64,000 bases of DNA from MPNP01 sp963668325 (GTDB taxonomy: Bacteria > Pseudomonadota > Alphaproteobacteria > Rhodobacterales > Rhodobacteraceae): NCBI GenBank assembly GCA_963668325.1, contig OY764222.1, positions 992,001-1,056,000 on the forward strand, read 5' to 3'. Both the position numbers and the translations under genes were made by a program. A model generated the notes under the pieces. It did not search any database, had not been told where the DNA came from, and was given only the letters and a program-made list of their open reading frames with translations. Positions 8,410 to 16,219 of this stretch are shown here, piece after piece; within the stretch, counting starts at the first letter, position 1; every line of letters starts with the position of its first letter.

Positions 8410-9795
8410 ATGGATCAAATCAATTCTGTAATCAGTACAGTTAATGCCTTCGCTTGGGGTCCACCCATGTTGGGGATTTTAGGGGTAACCGGAGTTCTTC
8501 TGACGTTGGGTTTGGTGTTCATGCCTTGGCGAAAGGTGGGTTATGGCTTCAGGTTGCTATTCGCCAAAGGAGATGATGGTGATGGTGATGAGGGTGAAGT
8601 GAAACCCTTTAATGCCCTAATGACCGCTTTGTCGGCCACCGTGGGAACAGGAAATATCGCCGGGGTGGCTACAGCCATAGCTTTGGGGGGACCCGGGGCT
8701 ATTTTTTATATGTGGCTAATTGCCCTTTTCGGAATGGCAACAAAATATGCTGAAGCTGTCTGTGCCGTTACCTATCGAGAGGTAGACCAGGAAGGTAAGT
8801 ATGTTGGCGGACCAATGTACTATCTTCGAAATGGTGTCGGGAAATTTGCTCCAGAACTAGGCAAGTCACTAGGTTTGCTTTTTGCCATCTTTGGCGCCAT
8901 TGCTGCTTTCGGGATTGGGAATGCCGTCCAGGTAAATTCCATGGCGGCAGTTTTGGAAAACAGTTTCTCCGTACCAACATTCGTTACAGGTATTGTTGTC
9001 GCTGCACTTGCAGGAATAGTCATTATTGGTGGTATCAAGAGAATCGGTGATGTCGCCGGTAAGTTGGTTCCAACAATGATTGTTCTTTATATTGGTGCTG
9101 CACTCATAGTTATTCTGCTGAATATTGCCGAAGTTCCTGCTGCCATTGGCTTGATCTTCAAGCATGCTTTCACACCGGCTGCTGCCACTGGTGGATTTGC
9201 TGGTGCTGCTGTTGCCGCTGCCGTTCGTTTCGGAGTTGCAAGGGGTGTATTCTCCAATGAATCTGGCTTGGGATCTGCCGCCATAGCACACGCTGCTGCA
9301 AAAACCAACAACCCTGTTAAACAGGGTATCATTGCCATGTTGGGTACCTTCATCGATACTCTGATCGTTTGCACCATGACTGCTTTGGTCATTATTACTT
9401 CAGGTGCATGGTTAATGGAGGTTGATGGTGGAGGTCTTACAGGAGCGGTCCTTACTTCAACGGCTTTTGACCTGTCCATACCGGGAGGTCAGTATATTGT
9501 AACAATCGCCTTGGCAATCTTTGCTTTTACAACCATCCTTGGATGGTCGTACTATGGGGAAAGGTGTTGGCAATATCTGTTTAATGAGAAAAGTATTATT
9601 ATCTACCGAATTTTGTGGATTTTGGCTGCACTAACCTTTGCAAACTTAAAGGTAGATCTGGTTTGGAACCTTGCCGATACACTTAACGGATTGATGGCAG
9701 TTCCAAATCTAATTGGGCTTTTATTACTGGCACCGATGGTCTTCCAGGTAACCAGAGAGTACTTTGATAAGGAAGCAAAAAAGGGCTCAACCTGA
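8410..9795 (+). CDS. Sodium:alanine/glycine symporter, AGCS family
   Basis: This 461-residue inner-membrane protein imports alanine or glycine with sodium. It has about eleven hydrophobic helices, and the family signatures are visible: ALSATVGTGNIAGVATA (about residues 75-91), GGPGAIFYMW, the RGVFSNESGLGSAAIAH motif around residues 281-297, and WSYYGERC near residue 384. Length is normal for AlsT-type transporters. It has its own leader and ribosome binding site and converges with rpmE, with a strong hairpin between them. A histidine-free, acidic insert (GDDGDGDEGE) lies near residue 55, in the first cytoplasmic loop. Confidence 0.92.
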   Translation: MDQINSVISTVNAFAWGPPMLGILGVTGVLLTLGLVFMPWRKVGYGFRLLFAKGDDGDGDEGEVKPFNALMTALSATVGTGNIAGVATAIALGGPGAIFYMWLIALFGMATKYAEAVCAVTYREVDQEGKYVGGPMYYLRNGVGKFAPELGKSLGLLFAIFGAIAAFGIGNAVQVNSMAAVLENSFSVPTFVTGIVVAALAGIVIIGGIKRIGDVAGKLVPTMIVLYIGAALIVILLNIAEVPAAIGLIFKHAFTPAAATGGFAGAAVAAAVRFGVARGVFSNESGLGSAAIAHAAAKTNNPVKQGIIAMLGTFIDTLIVCTMTALVIITSGAWLMEVDGGGLTGAVLTSTAFDLSIPGGQYIVTIALAIFAFTTILGWSYYGERCWQYLFNEKSIIIYRILWILAALTFANLKVDLVWNLADTLNGLMAVPNLIGLLLLAPMVFQVTREYFDKEAKKGST

Positions 9796-9853
9796 ATAAT
9801 CAACCAATCTGAATGATAGTTGATCGAAGGTTAAGAACCGAAGAAAAAGAATT

Positions 9854-9882
9854 GGCTCCAGGCGATATTGTTGCCTGGAGCC
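9854..9882 (-). terminator. Rho-independent terminator of the rpmE end
   Basis: A perfect ten-base stem, GGCTCCAGGC with GCCTGGAGCC, encloses a nine-base loop. Read on the minus strand it is followed by AATTCTTTTTC, so it is placed to end the rpmE transcript. It could also stop plus-strand transcription from the symporter gene, although no T-tract follows in that direction. Confidence 0.8.
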
Positions 9883-9929
9883 ATATTGGTTATGGACCCA
9901 GTAATTGTGAACTGGTTCGCTGTGGGTTA

Positions 9930-10151
9930 TTAAAACTTCAAATCACCAAATTTTTTCTTGAATTTGGAAACTCTTCCACCCGTATCCATGAGGTGAGTAC
10001 CTCCGCCAGTCCAGGCAGGATGGACAGTGGGATCAATATCCAACTGCAAGGTGTCGCCTTCGGAACCATAGGTTGATTGCATTTCCAACTCGTCACCATT
10101 GGTCATTTTGACGGTGATTTTATGGTAATCGGGGTGAATATCCTTCTTCAT
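9930..10151 (-). CDS. rpmE: 50S ribosomal protein L31
   Basis: The 73-residue protein begins MKKDIHPDYH and carries the GGRVSKFKKKFG tail of L31. It lacks the CxxC zinc pair, so it is the zinc-independent (C-minus) form. I chose the ATG at 10151 over the TTG two codons upstream because AAGGA then lies nine bases away instead of three. It follows rplS after 14 bases and is the last gene of the ribosomal operon, ahead of the strong hairpin terminator. Confidence 0.95.
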   Translation of the reverse strand: MKKDIHPDYHKITVKMTNGDELEMQSTYGSEGDTLQLDIDPTVHPAWTGGGTHLMDTGGRVSKFKKKFGDLKF

Positions 10152-10165
10152 TTTCAAGAATCCTT

Positions 10166-10552
10166 TTATGATGTTTCATTTTTTGGTTTGTAATTGGTTT
10201 TTTCAGCTATCCGTGCTGCTTTACCCCGGCGCTCCCGCAAATAATAAAGTTTCGCTCGCCGGACCTTGCCTCTTCGAACTACTGTTATGGAATCAATGTT
10301 GGTGGAGTGAAGAGGAAAGACCCTTTCGACGCCCTCCCCAAAGGAAATTTTCCTTACAGTAAAGGTACCATCTATACCCTTGCCCCCTTTGCGAGCAATA
10401 CAGACACCCTCATAGTTTTGCACACGAGTTCTTGTTCCTTCGGTAACCTTAAACCCAACTCTAACTGTATCGCCAGCTTTAAAATCAGGGATGTCATGAT
10501 TCCCTTTGAGGGAATCCAGCTGCCGGTCGTTAAATTTTGCAATTAAATTCAT
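10166..10552 (-). CDS. rplS: 50S ribosomal protein L19
   Basis: L19 sits at the interface between the ribosomal subunits. The 128 residues show the family pattern: FKAGDTVRVGFKVTEG (about residues 25-40), the RTRVQNYEGVCIARKGGKG stretch, then HSTNIDSITVVRRGKVRRAKLYYLR. Length and start (ATG with the conserved MNLIAKFND) are normal, with an extended basic C-terminus (GKAARIAEKTNYKPK) as is common in alphaproteobacteria. It follows trmD by 49 bases and precedes rpmE closely. Confidence 0.97.
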   Translation of the reverse strand: MNLIAKFNDRQLDSLKGNHDIPDFKAGDTVRVGFKVTEGTRTRVQNYEGVCIARKGGKGIDGTFTVRKISFGEGVERVFPLHSTNIDSITVVRRGKVRRAKLYYLRERRGKAARIAEKTNYKPKNETS

Positions 10553-10601
10553 TTTTCATCCTTTTAGGTTGTTCACAATTCTTGGTCTTCCCAAACTAAG
10601 T

Positions 10602-11321
10602 CTAAATTTCGGTCTCGGTTTTTTGTTCACAGTATTTTTGCCAAAGATCGGGCCTTCTTATCTTGGTAAGTTCTTCAGCTTTTGATTTTCTCCATCGCGA
10701 TATTTTTTCATGATGGCCGGTTAACAGGATATCTGGTACCGAAAGCCCATTCCAAATTCTTGGTCGGGTGTAATGAGGGTGCTCCAGCAAGCCACAAATA
10801 AATGATTCATTTTCGGTTGATTCAAAATTACCCAAAACATTGGGTATAAGTCTCACTGTCGCTTCTATCAAGGCTTGGGCAGCAATTTCCCCACCGGAAA
10901 GAACAAAATCTCCCATGGAAATCTCCTGGACATTGGTTGCCTGAAAAAACCGTTCATCGACACCTTCATAGCGACCACAGATCAGTGTTATTCCCTTGCA
11001 GGCTGACCATTGCTTGGCGATAGCTTGATCAAATAACTTTCCTCTTGGGGATAGAAATACAACCGGCCAGGAATCTGAATCATCAGGTGTCGTATTTTGT
11101 GTCGTTTCCAGGGCAGATGCCAGGATATCGGGTTTTATTACCATTCCAGGACCGCCTCCAACAGGTGTGTCATCAACAGCCCGGTGTACGCCTATCCCAA
11201 ATTCCCTCAAATCAACCGTTTCCAGTTCCCAGGTTTTATGCAGTGCCTTCCCAACAAGGGAACTACCTAGGACCCCAGGGAAGACCTCTGGGAAAAGGGT
11301 GATGACTTTGGCCGTCCACAT
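10602..11321 (-). CDS. trmD: tRNA (guanine-N1)-methyltransferase TrmD
   Basis: TrmD methylates guanine 37 of several tRNAs and prevents frameshifting. The trefoil-knot SAM pocket is visible in LICGRYEGVDERF and SMGDFVLSGGEIAA (about residues 110-145), and the VGGGPGMV motif lies near residue 55. I chose the ATG at 11321, which gives the typical MWTAKVITLFPEVFPG start; two upstream starts sit too close to the GGGAGG ribosome binding site. That site is itself part of a hairpin, described separately. The gene lies between rimM and rplS, the usual order. Confidence 0.95.
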   Translation of the reverse strand: MWTAKVITLFPEVFPGVLGSSLVGKALHKTWELETVDLREFGIGVHRAVDDTPVGGGPGMVIKPDILASALETTQNTTPDDSDSWPVVFLSPRGKLFDQAIAKQWSACKGITLICGRYEGVDERFFQATNVQEISMGDFVLSGGEIAAQALIEATVRLIPNVLGNFESTENESFICGLLEHPHYTRPRIWNGLSVPDILLTGHHEKISRWRKSKAEELTKIRRPDLWQKYCEQKTETEI

Positions 11322-11330
11322 ATGCATCAA

Positions 11331-11357
11331 CCTCCCGTACTTAGCCAGAATGGGAGG
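11331..11357 (-). promoter_or_regulatory. Hairpin that masks the trmD ribosome binding site
   Basis: Read on the minus strand, CCTCCC is followed after fifteen bases by GGGAGG, a perfect six-base stem. The second arm is the Shine-Dalgarno sequence of trmD, nine bases before its ATG. The structure could lower trmD translation relative to the ribosomal protein genes around it. Confidence 0.5.
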
Positions 11358-11381
11358 CTATGCTGGTTGTGCCTATTTGTT

Positions 11382-11969
11382 TCAGAGATAGTCGGCGACA
11401 TTTTCCACAACCAAATAGCCTTGCGAGATTTCAACAGCAACAATATTTTCCTTGGTAAAGGGGATTAAAACACTGTTACCTGATTCTTCCAAGAGCAATT
11501 CCATCAGATCACCGGCACCAAAGTTATTCATGGAAGAAACCGTGCCTATAATCTTTCCTTCGGTATCCAGGACACGCAAATCCTGTAAATCCGAGTAATA
11601 GAATTCATTTTTTTCCAGATCAGGAAATTCTTCGCGGGAAGCAAACAATTTTGTACCCTTCAGGTGAGTGACATCCTTGCGGGATTTAATCCCTCTGATT
11701 TTGGCAATGAATTCTTCTCCTGACTCGTCAAGCTGTTCAATTTCAAAGGTTTTATCGCCCTGTTCAGAATAGAGGCAGGCAAAGGTCTCTATGTTTCTGG
11801 GGTCCATGCAAAAGCTATGCAATTTAATTTTGCCCGCAGTTCCATAAGGTTGACCCAATTTACCAACCAAAACCAACTTGGATCTTTGGTGTGTCAATGA
11901 ATCTGAATTTTGAATGTCCAACATTGCCAAGACCTGTGTTTCCGAGATTTCCTGCCTACCTCCAGACAA
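11382..11969 (-). CDS. rimM: Ribosome maturation factor RimM
   Basis: RimM binds S19 and helps 30S subunit maturation. The N-terminal barrel begins VLVGKLGQPYGTAGKIKLHSF (split here as VGKLGQPYGTAGKIK at about residues 34-48), and the C-terminal PRC barrel contains EFYYSDLQDLRVLD and the closing NSVLIPF strand. The listed start is a TTG overlapping the end of rpsP; an ATG at 11924 would remove fifteen residues of poorly conserved leader and is at least as plausible. It sits between rpsP and trmD, as in most proteobacteria. The protein is slightly longer than average because of the doubtful leader. Confidence 0.93.
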   Translation of the reverse strand: MSGGRQEISETQVLAMLDIQNSDSLTHQRSKLVLVGKLGQPYGTAGKIKLHSFCMDPRNIETFACLYSEQGDKTFEIEQLDESGEEFIAKIRGIKSRKDVTHLKGTKLFASREEFPDLEKNEFYYSDLQDLRVLDTEGKIIGTVSSMNNFGAGDLMELLLEESGNSVLIPFTKENIVAVEISQGYLVVENVADYL

Positions 11970-12290
11970 TTAAGAGGTAGCGGGTTCCTCCGGTAGTTTT
12001 CTTGGAATAGCCTTCTGCGGGTTATTTCGCTGTTTTGTATCCAGGACACCCTTGGCTTCAAGAAAACGGCTGATTCGGTCTGTGGGTATAGCGCCCATAC
12101 CTATCCAATGCTGAATACGCTCAATATCCATCTTGACTCGATTTGGATCATCTTTTGCTAGAAGTGGATTATAAGTTCCGAGTCTTTCTATAAAACGTCC
12201 ATCTCTGGGCATTCTGGAATCTGCCGCGACAATACTATAAAAAGGTCGCTTTTTAGATCCTCTGCGTGTCAACCGAATTTTCATGGCCAT
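11970..12290 (-). CDS. rpsP: 30S ribosomal protein S16
   Basis: S16 is an early-assembly protein of the small subunit. The MKIRLTRRGSKKRPFYSIV start, the SRMPRDGRFIERLGTYNP motif (about residues 26-43) and the IERIQHWIGMGA segment identify it. At 106 residues it has the longer basic and Pro-rich C-terminus seen in alphaproteobacteria. AAGGAG lies eight bases before the ATG. It follows a chorismate mutase gene and is contiguous with rimM. Confidence 0.96.
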   Translation of the reverse strand: MAMKIRLTRRGSKKRPFYSIVAADSRMPRDGRFIERLGTYNPLLAKDDPNRVKMDIERIQHWIGMGAIPTDRISRFLEAKGVLDTKQRNNPQKAIPRKLPEEPATS

Positions 12291-12311
12291 AAAAGTAACT
12301 CCTTATTTTGA

Positions 12312-12614
12312 CTAGACACTATTGTTTTTACGGTGAAGTTGGTGGTGATGTATAACTTCCCTAATGATGAAATTAATGAACTTCTTAGCGAACTCAGGGT
12401 CCAAATCAGCACATTTCGAAAGTTTCTCAAATCGTTCAATCTGCCTCTTTTCCCGTTCGGGATCGGATGGTGGTAGATCGTTGTTCGCTTTTAGAATGCC
12501 AACCTCTTGGGTAAGCTTAAACCGTTCTCCAAGGGTATAGACCAGGATTGCATCCAATCGGTCAATCGATTCCCTGTGTTTTCTTAGAATTCTATCAGCT
12601 TGATCTTCTTGCAT
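12312..12614 (-). CDS. Chorismate mutase, AroQ class
   Basis: This enzyme rearranges chorismate to prephenate for phenylalanine and tyrosine synthesis. The 100-residue all-helical protein carries the AroQ pattern: R..IDRLDAILVYTLGERF (about residues 13-31) with the conserved Arg and Asp, a KANNDLPPSDPEREKRQIE linker, and the final helix near residues 80-94. It is a free-standing mutase, not fused to prephenate dehydratase. Its place between ffh and rpsP is the usual alphaproteobacterial arrangement and explains why an aromatic amino acid gene lies inside a ribosomal operon. Confidence 0.88.
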   Translation of the reverse strand: MQEDQADRILRKHRESIDRLDAILVYTLGERFKLTQEVGILKANNDLPPSDPEREKRQIERFEKLSKCADLDPEFAKKFINFIIREVIHHHQLHRKNNSV

Positions 12615-12667
12615 GGTACGCCCACTAACACATTAAAAAGTATAGAAATTATCTGAACCCTGATATT

Positions 12668-14110
12668 TCACCGAAAACCCCGTCTTGGCAATCCAGGTGG
12701 GCCACCAAGCTGTTTCATGATATCCGGGGAAATATTCCCCAAATCTGGTAATTTATTCTCTTCAGAGTTTCGGGGAATACCTTTGATAGCGCTCAACATG
12801 TCTTTCACTTTCCCACTTTTGCCCATTCTTTTACCAAGCGTAGCAGCATTTTGATGCGCTTTAAGAAGAATATTTACATCAGAAACCTTGAGTCCAGCTC
12901 CAAATGCAATCCGCTTCTTTCTACTTGCTTGAATGATTTTGGGATTCGCTCTTTCCCTCCGGGTCATGGAGTCAATCAAGGCGATATTTTTTTTGAACAT
13001 CTCCTCATTTTGCCCCAACTTGGCAACCTTTTGCCCTATTCCGGGAAACATTGATGCAATGCCCTGGATTCCTCCCATTTTCTCCATGGACATAAACTGT
13101 TCCCGGAGATCATTCATATTAAGTCTTCCCGCGGCAAATCTGCGAGCGGTTCGTCCCATTTTTTCTTCTTCAAAAACTTGGGTGGCCTTTTCTACAAGGC
13201 TGACGATATCCCCCATCCCCAATATTCTGCCGGCAATTCTCTGGGGATCGAACACAGAAAAATCATCTAGTTTTTCACCGGTGCCGATAAACTTAATTGG
13301 TTTCTGGGTAACTGCTCGCATACTGAAAGCAGCGCCACCTCTGCCGTCCCCTTCCATTCTGGTTAGAACAACGCCACTGACACCAATTTGAGTATCGAAT
13401 TCCCTGGCAACGTTTACAGCATCCTGACCGGTTAAGCCATCAACAACCAGAAGGGTTTCTCTAGGATTGGATATGTTTCGGACAGAAACCACCTCATCCA
13501 TCAGTTCGTTATCTATATGAAGTCGACCAGCAGTATCCAGTAAAACGACATCAAAACCATTGGTCTTGGCGGTAAAAGTAGCTCTCGTAGCGATCTCAGA
13601 AGCATTCTGGTTGGGAACAATCGGTAAGGTTTCAATATCGGCCTGTTCTCCCAGGATTGCCAGTTGTTCCATTGCAGCCGGCCTTCTCGTATCAAGAGAG
13701 GCCATTAGCACTTTCTTTTTCTGAGTATCCTTGAGATGTTTGGCTAATTTGGCTGTGGAGGTTGTTTTACCCGAACCTTGAAGACCCACCACCAGAATAG
13801 TTGCAGGTGGAGAGCTAATATTTATTTGCGTATCTTCAGATTCATCACCCGATAATACCTTGACTAATTCATCATGTACTATTTTAACGACAAGCTGGCC
13901 GGGTGTAATTGATCCCAAAACAGCCTGACCGGTGGCTTTCCGTTGAACGGACCGCATAAATGACTTGACTACCGGGAGAGATACATCGGCTTCCAAAAGT
14001 GAAATACGAATCTCTCGCAGTGCACTGTTTACATCTTGTTCGCTCAGGGTTCCTTTTTTATTGAGACCCTGAAATACAGATGAGAAACTATTGGATAATG
14101 TCTCAAACAT
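12668..14110 (-). CDS. ffh: Signal recognition particle protein Ffh
   Basis: Ffh binds signal sequences of nascent membrane proteins and, with SRP RNA and FtsY, targets ribosomes to the membrane. The 480 residues contain the N domain, the G domain with GLQGSGKTTSTAKLA (about residues 109-123), DTRRPAA, DTAGRLH and the TRMEGDGRGG box, and the methionine-rich M domain with the GMGD start and the SRKKRIAFGAG loop. Length is normal. It is the first gene of the ribosomal transcript, with about 290 bases upstream that include a GC-rich hairpin. Confidence 0.97.
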   Translation of the reverse strand: MFETLSNSFSSVFQGLNKKGTLSEQDVNSALREIRISLLEADVSLPVVKSFMRSVQRKATGQAVLGSITPGQLVVKIVHDELVKVLSGDESEDTQINISSPPATILVVGLQGSGKTTSTAKLAKHLKDTQKKKVLMASLDTRRPAAMEQLAILGEQADIETLPIVPNQNASEIATRATFTAKTNGFDVVLLDTAGRLHIDNELMDEVVSVRNISNPRETLLVVDGLTGQDAVNVAREFDTQIGVSGVVLTRMEGDGRGGAAFSMRAVTQKPIKFIGTGEKLDDFSVFDPQRIAGRILGMGDIVSLVEKATQVFEEEKMGRTARRFAAGRLNMNDLREQFMSMEKMGGIQGIASMFPGIGQKVAKLGQNEEMFKKNIALIDSMTRRERANPKIIQASRKKRIAFGAGLKVSDVNILLKAHQNAATLGKRMGKSGKVKDMLSAIKGIPRNSEENKLPDLGNISPDIMKQLGGPPGLPRRGFR

Positions 14111-14166
14111 TGGAAAAAACCATCTTTAATTTAGTACCAAGCCCAAAATTTCTAACAACGACAAAT

Positions 14167-14198
14167 GCACCCGCGGGCGATACTCGCTGACGGGTGGC
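14167..14198 (-). promoter_or_regulatory. GC-rich hairpin in the ffh 5' region
   Basis: CACCCG at the left pairs with CGGGTG at the right, and an inner GCGA/TCGC stem closes a short loop. The element stands out as GC-rich in an AT-rich spacer and begins about 60 bases upstream of the ffh start, inside the likely leader. I recall a proposed conserved RNA motif upstream of ffh genes in alphaproteobacteria, but I cannot confirm that this is a member. Confidence 0.4.
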
Positions 14199-14399
14199 GA
14201 TTCTAGATTTTACCTCGAACCGAAAAACTACAACTACTGAGGTGTTGCCCATATATAGGAATGTTCTAAAATTAAATCAAACCCTAGTAAGCCAAAATTA
14301 AAGTACATAATCGATTTTGATTTTCTGCAAGAGAAAGCTTAAGTCAGAATCACCACAATTGGGGGGAATTAGGTTGGTTTATCATTATGATAGAATTTG

Positions 14400-15293
14400 A
14401 TGATTAATTTAACTGAGCAATCAAAAGGCCATATTTTCATGTTGGCCTTTTCCTTCGGGATCGCCGGCTCTTTCAGTCTCGGTGGGATGGTTGCCAACCT
14501 AATCGATCCAATTTCCCTAACGGCTTCAAGATTCCTTTTATCTTCAATCCTGATTGGATTTATTGTCTATTTCGGTACAACTCTGAAAAGAGAATACCTA
14601 CTGGGATCTTGGCGATATTTTGTCGCCGGCGGTCTTATGGCTCTGTATTTTGTCCTGATGTTTATTGCCCTACAAACAACTTCGGCTGTTTCCACCAGTA
14701 CCGTATTTACCTTAACACCATTGCTTTCAGGATTATTTGGCTGGATTCTACTTCGACAAAGGATGACCAAAAGGATGGCTTTTGCTCTAGGAATTGGAGC
14801 TGTTGGAGCTGTTTGGGTTATATTCAAGGCTGACCTCAACGCCATTTTTCAATTCAGGGTTGGCCAAGGTGAAATAATATTTTTCTTCGGATGCATTGCT
14901 CATGCGTTTTACACTCCCTTTCTGCGATATGCCAATCGAGGTGAACCACCACAGGTATTCGTGTTGGGTATGGTGACGACCGGGGCCCTGTTTCTATTGG
15001 TAATCGGGTGGGGAGATATCAGGGCTACTGACTGGGAAAATTTACCATCTATCGTCTGGATAACAATAATTTACATTACTTTGATTGCGACCATACTGAC
15101 TTTTTTTGCGGTCAGTTACGCATCCATGCGACTACCCTCAGCAAAGGTAATGGCATATACCTACCTGACCCCAACTTGGGTAATACTTTGGGAATTCGCT
15201 TTGGGCAAGGGCTTGCCTTCCCTACCGATAATGCTTGGTGTAGCTACAACAATAATTGCCTTGCTACTGTTACTCAGAAATGACCATGGATAG
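14400..15293 (+). CDS. EamA/DMT-family transporter
   Basis: This 297-residue inner-membrane protein has about ten hydrophobic helices arranged as two EamA repeats. The first repeat includes GGMVANLIDPISLTASRF (about residues 25-42), and the second contains the FGCIAHAFYTPFLRYANR segment. Members of the drug/metabolite transporter superfamily export amino acids, metabolites or drugs; the substrate cannot be told from sequence. The start is the ATG one codon after a TTG. It is divergent from ffh and converges with argF, with only two bases between the stop codons, so it stands alone. Confidence 0.87.
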   Translation: MINLTEQSKGHIFMLAFSFGIAGSFSLGGMVANLIDPISLTASRFLLSSILIGFIVYFGTTLKREYLLGSWRYFVAGGLMALYFVLMFIALQTTSAVSTSTVFTLTPLLSGLFGWILLRQRMTKRMAFALGIGAVGAVWVIFKADLNAIFQFRVGQGEIIFFFGCIAHAFYTPFLRYANRGEPPQVFVLGMVTTGALFLLVIGWGDIRATDWENLPSIVWITIIYITLIATILTFFAVSYASMRLPSAKVMAYTYLTPTWVILWEFALGKGLPSLPIMLGVATTIIALLLLLRNDHG

Positions 15294-15295
15294 GT

Positions 15296-16219
15296 TTAAA
15301 GCATCCCCAAACACCACTTCATGATTGATTTTTGAATATGAAGACGGTTTTCTACTTCGTCAAAGACTACTGAATTTGGACCATCCAGAACTTCGGAAGT
15401 CACTTCTTCCTCCCTATGAGCTGGTAAGCAATGCATAAAAATAACATTGGGCTTAGCTTGGGATAGAAGTTTCGAATTAACCTGGAAGGAATGCAATTTT
15501 TGTTTGGCATTCTGGCCGGTTTCCTCATGCATTGAAACCCAGGCATCAGTAACAATCAAATCGGCATCCGAAACACATTTATTTGGCTCTCTTTCAATTG
15601 TAACTTGGCTACCCTTGGAGCGGGCAAATGCAACAGCTTTCTGATCAGGATCAAATCCCTTTGGTCCACAAAAAACAAAATCGAATCCGAATTGTCCTGC
15701 GGCATGCAGAAAGGAGGTACAAACATTGTTACCATTACCAATCCATACCACCTTCTTGCCCTTTATCGGTCCTACTTTTTCCTCGAAAGTCATTACATCT
15801 GCCATTATCTGACAAGGGTGACTGTAATCCGTCAAACCATTAATGACAGGTACCGTCGCATGCTCTACCATTTCCCTGATAATTTTATCTGCGAATGTTC
15901 TGATCATGATGAGATCAACATACCGAGAAAGTACTAAAGTTGTGTCCTTTACCGATTCACCTCTTGATCTTTGCAGGTCAGCACTTGAAAGAACGATTGA
16001 TTGACCACTCATTTGACGAACCCCAACATCAAACGACAAACGGGTCCTGGTGGAGTGTTTCTCAAATATCAGGGCAACGACGATATCGGCTAACGGTGTA
16101 TCAACATCCAGAAAACCTTTGGGTTTGCCAGCCCTCGCCTGCTTAACCTTCTTGGCATCTTCCAGGATTAGCCTGAGATCTTTTGCCGCAACCTCACTTA
16201 TTTCCAGGAAATCAGGCAT
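15296..16219 (-). CDS. argF: Ornithine carbamoyltransferase
   Basis: ArgF makes citrulline from ornithine and carbamoyl phosphate in arginine synthesis. The carbamoyl phosphate loop FEKHSTRTRLSFD lies near residues 53-65, and HPCQIMAD (about residue 133) and the ornithine-binding DAWVSM and MHCLPAHREEEV motifs (near 226 and 264) are all intact. Length of 307 residues is normal. Its start overlaps the end of argD by eight bases, giving the argD-argF pair typical of alphaproteobacteria. Confidence 0.96.
   Translation of the reverse strand: MPDFLEISEVAAKDLRLILEDAKKVKQARAGKPKGFLDVDTPLADIVVALIFEKHSTRTRLSFDVGVRQMSGQSIVLSSADLQRSRGESVKDTTLVLSRYVDLIMIRTFADKIIREMVEHATVPVINGLTDYSHPCQIMADVMTFEEKVGPIKGKKVVWIGNGNNVCTSFLHAAGQFGFDFVFCGPKGFDPDQKAVAFARSKGSQVTIEREPNKCVSDADLIVTDAWVSMHEETGQNAKQKLHSFQVNSKLLSQAKPNVIFMHCLPAHREEEVTSEVLDGPNSVVFDEVENRLHIQKSIMKWCLGML

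Noticed and set aside
8869..9479. Long minus-strand frames inside the symporter gene
   Set aside because: They are antisense shadows of the well-conserved AGCS protein.
9813..10076. Plus-strand frame of 87 codons across rpmE
   Set aside because: It lies antisense to the clear L31 gene and across the terminator; composition reflects the opposite strand.
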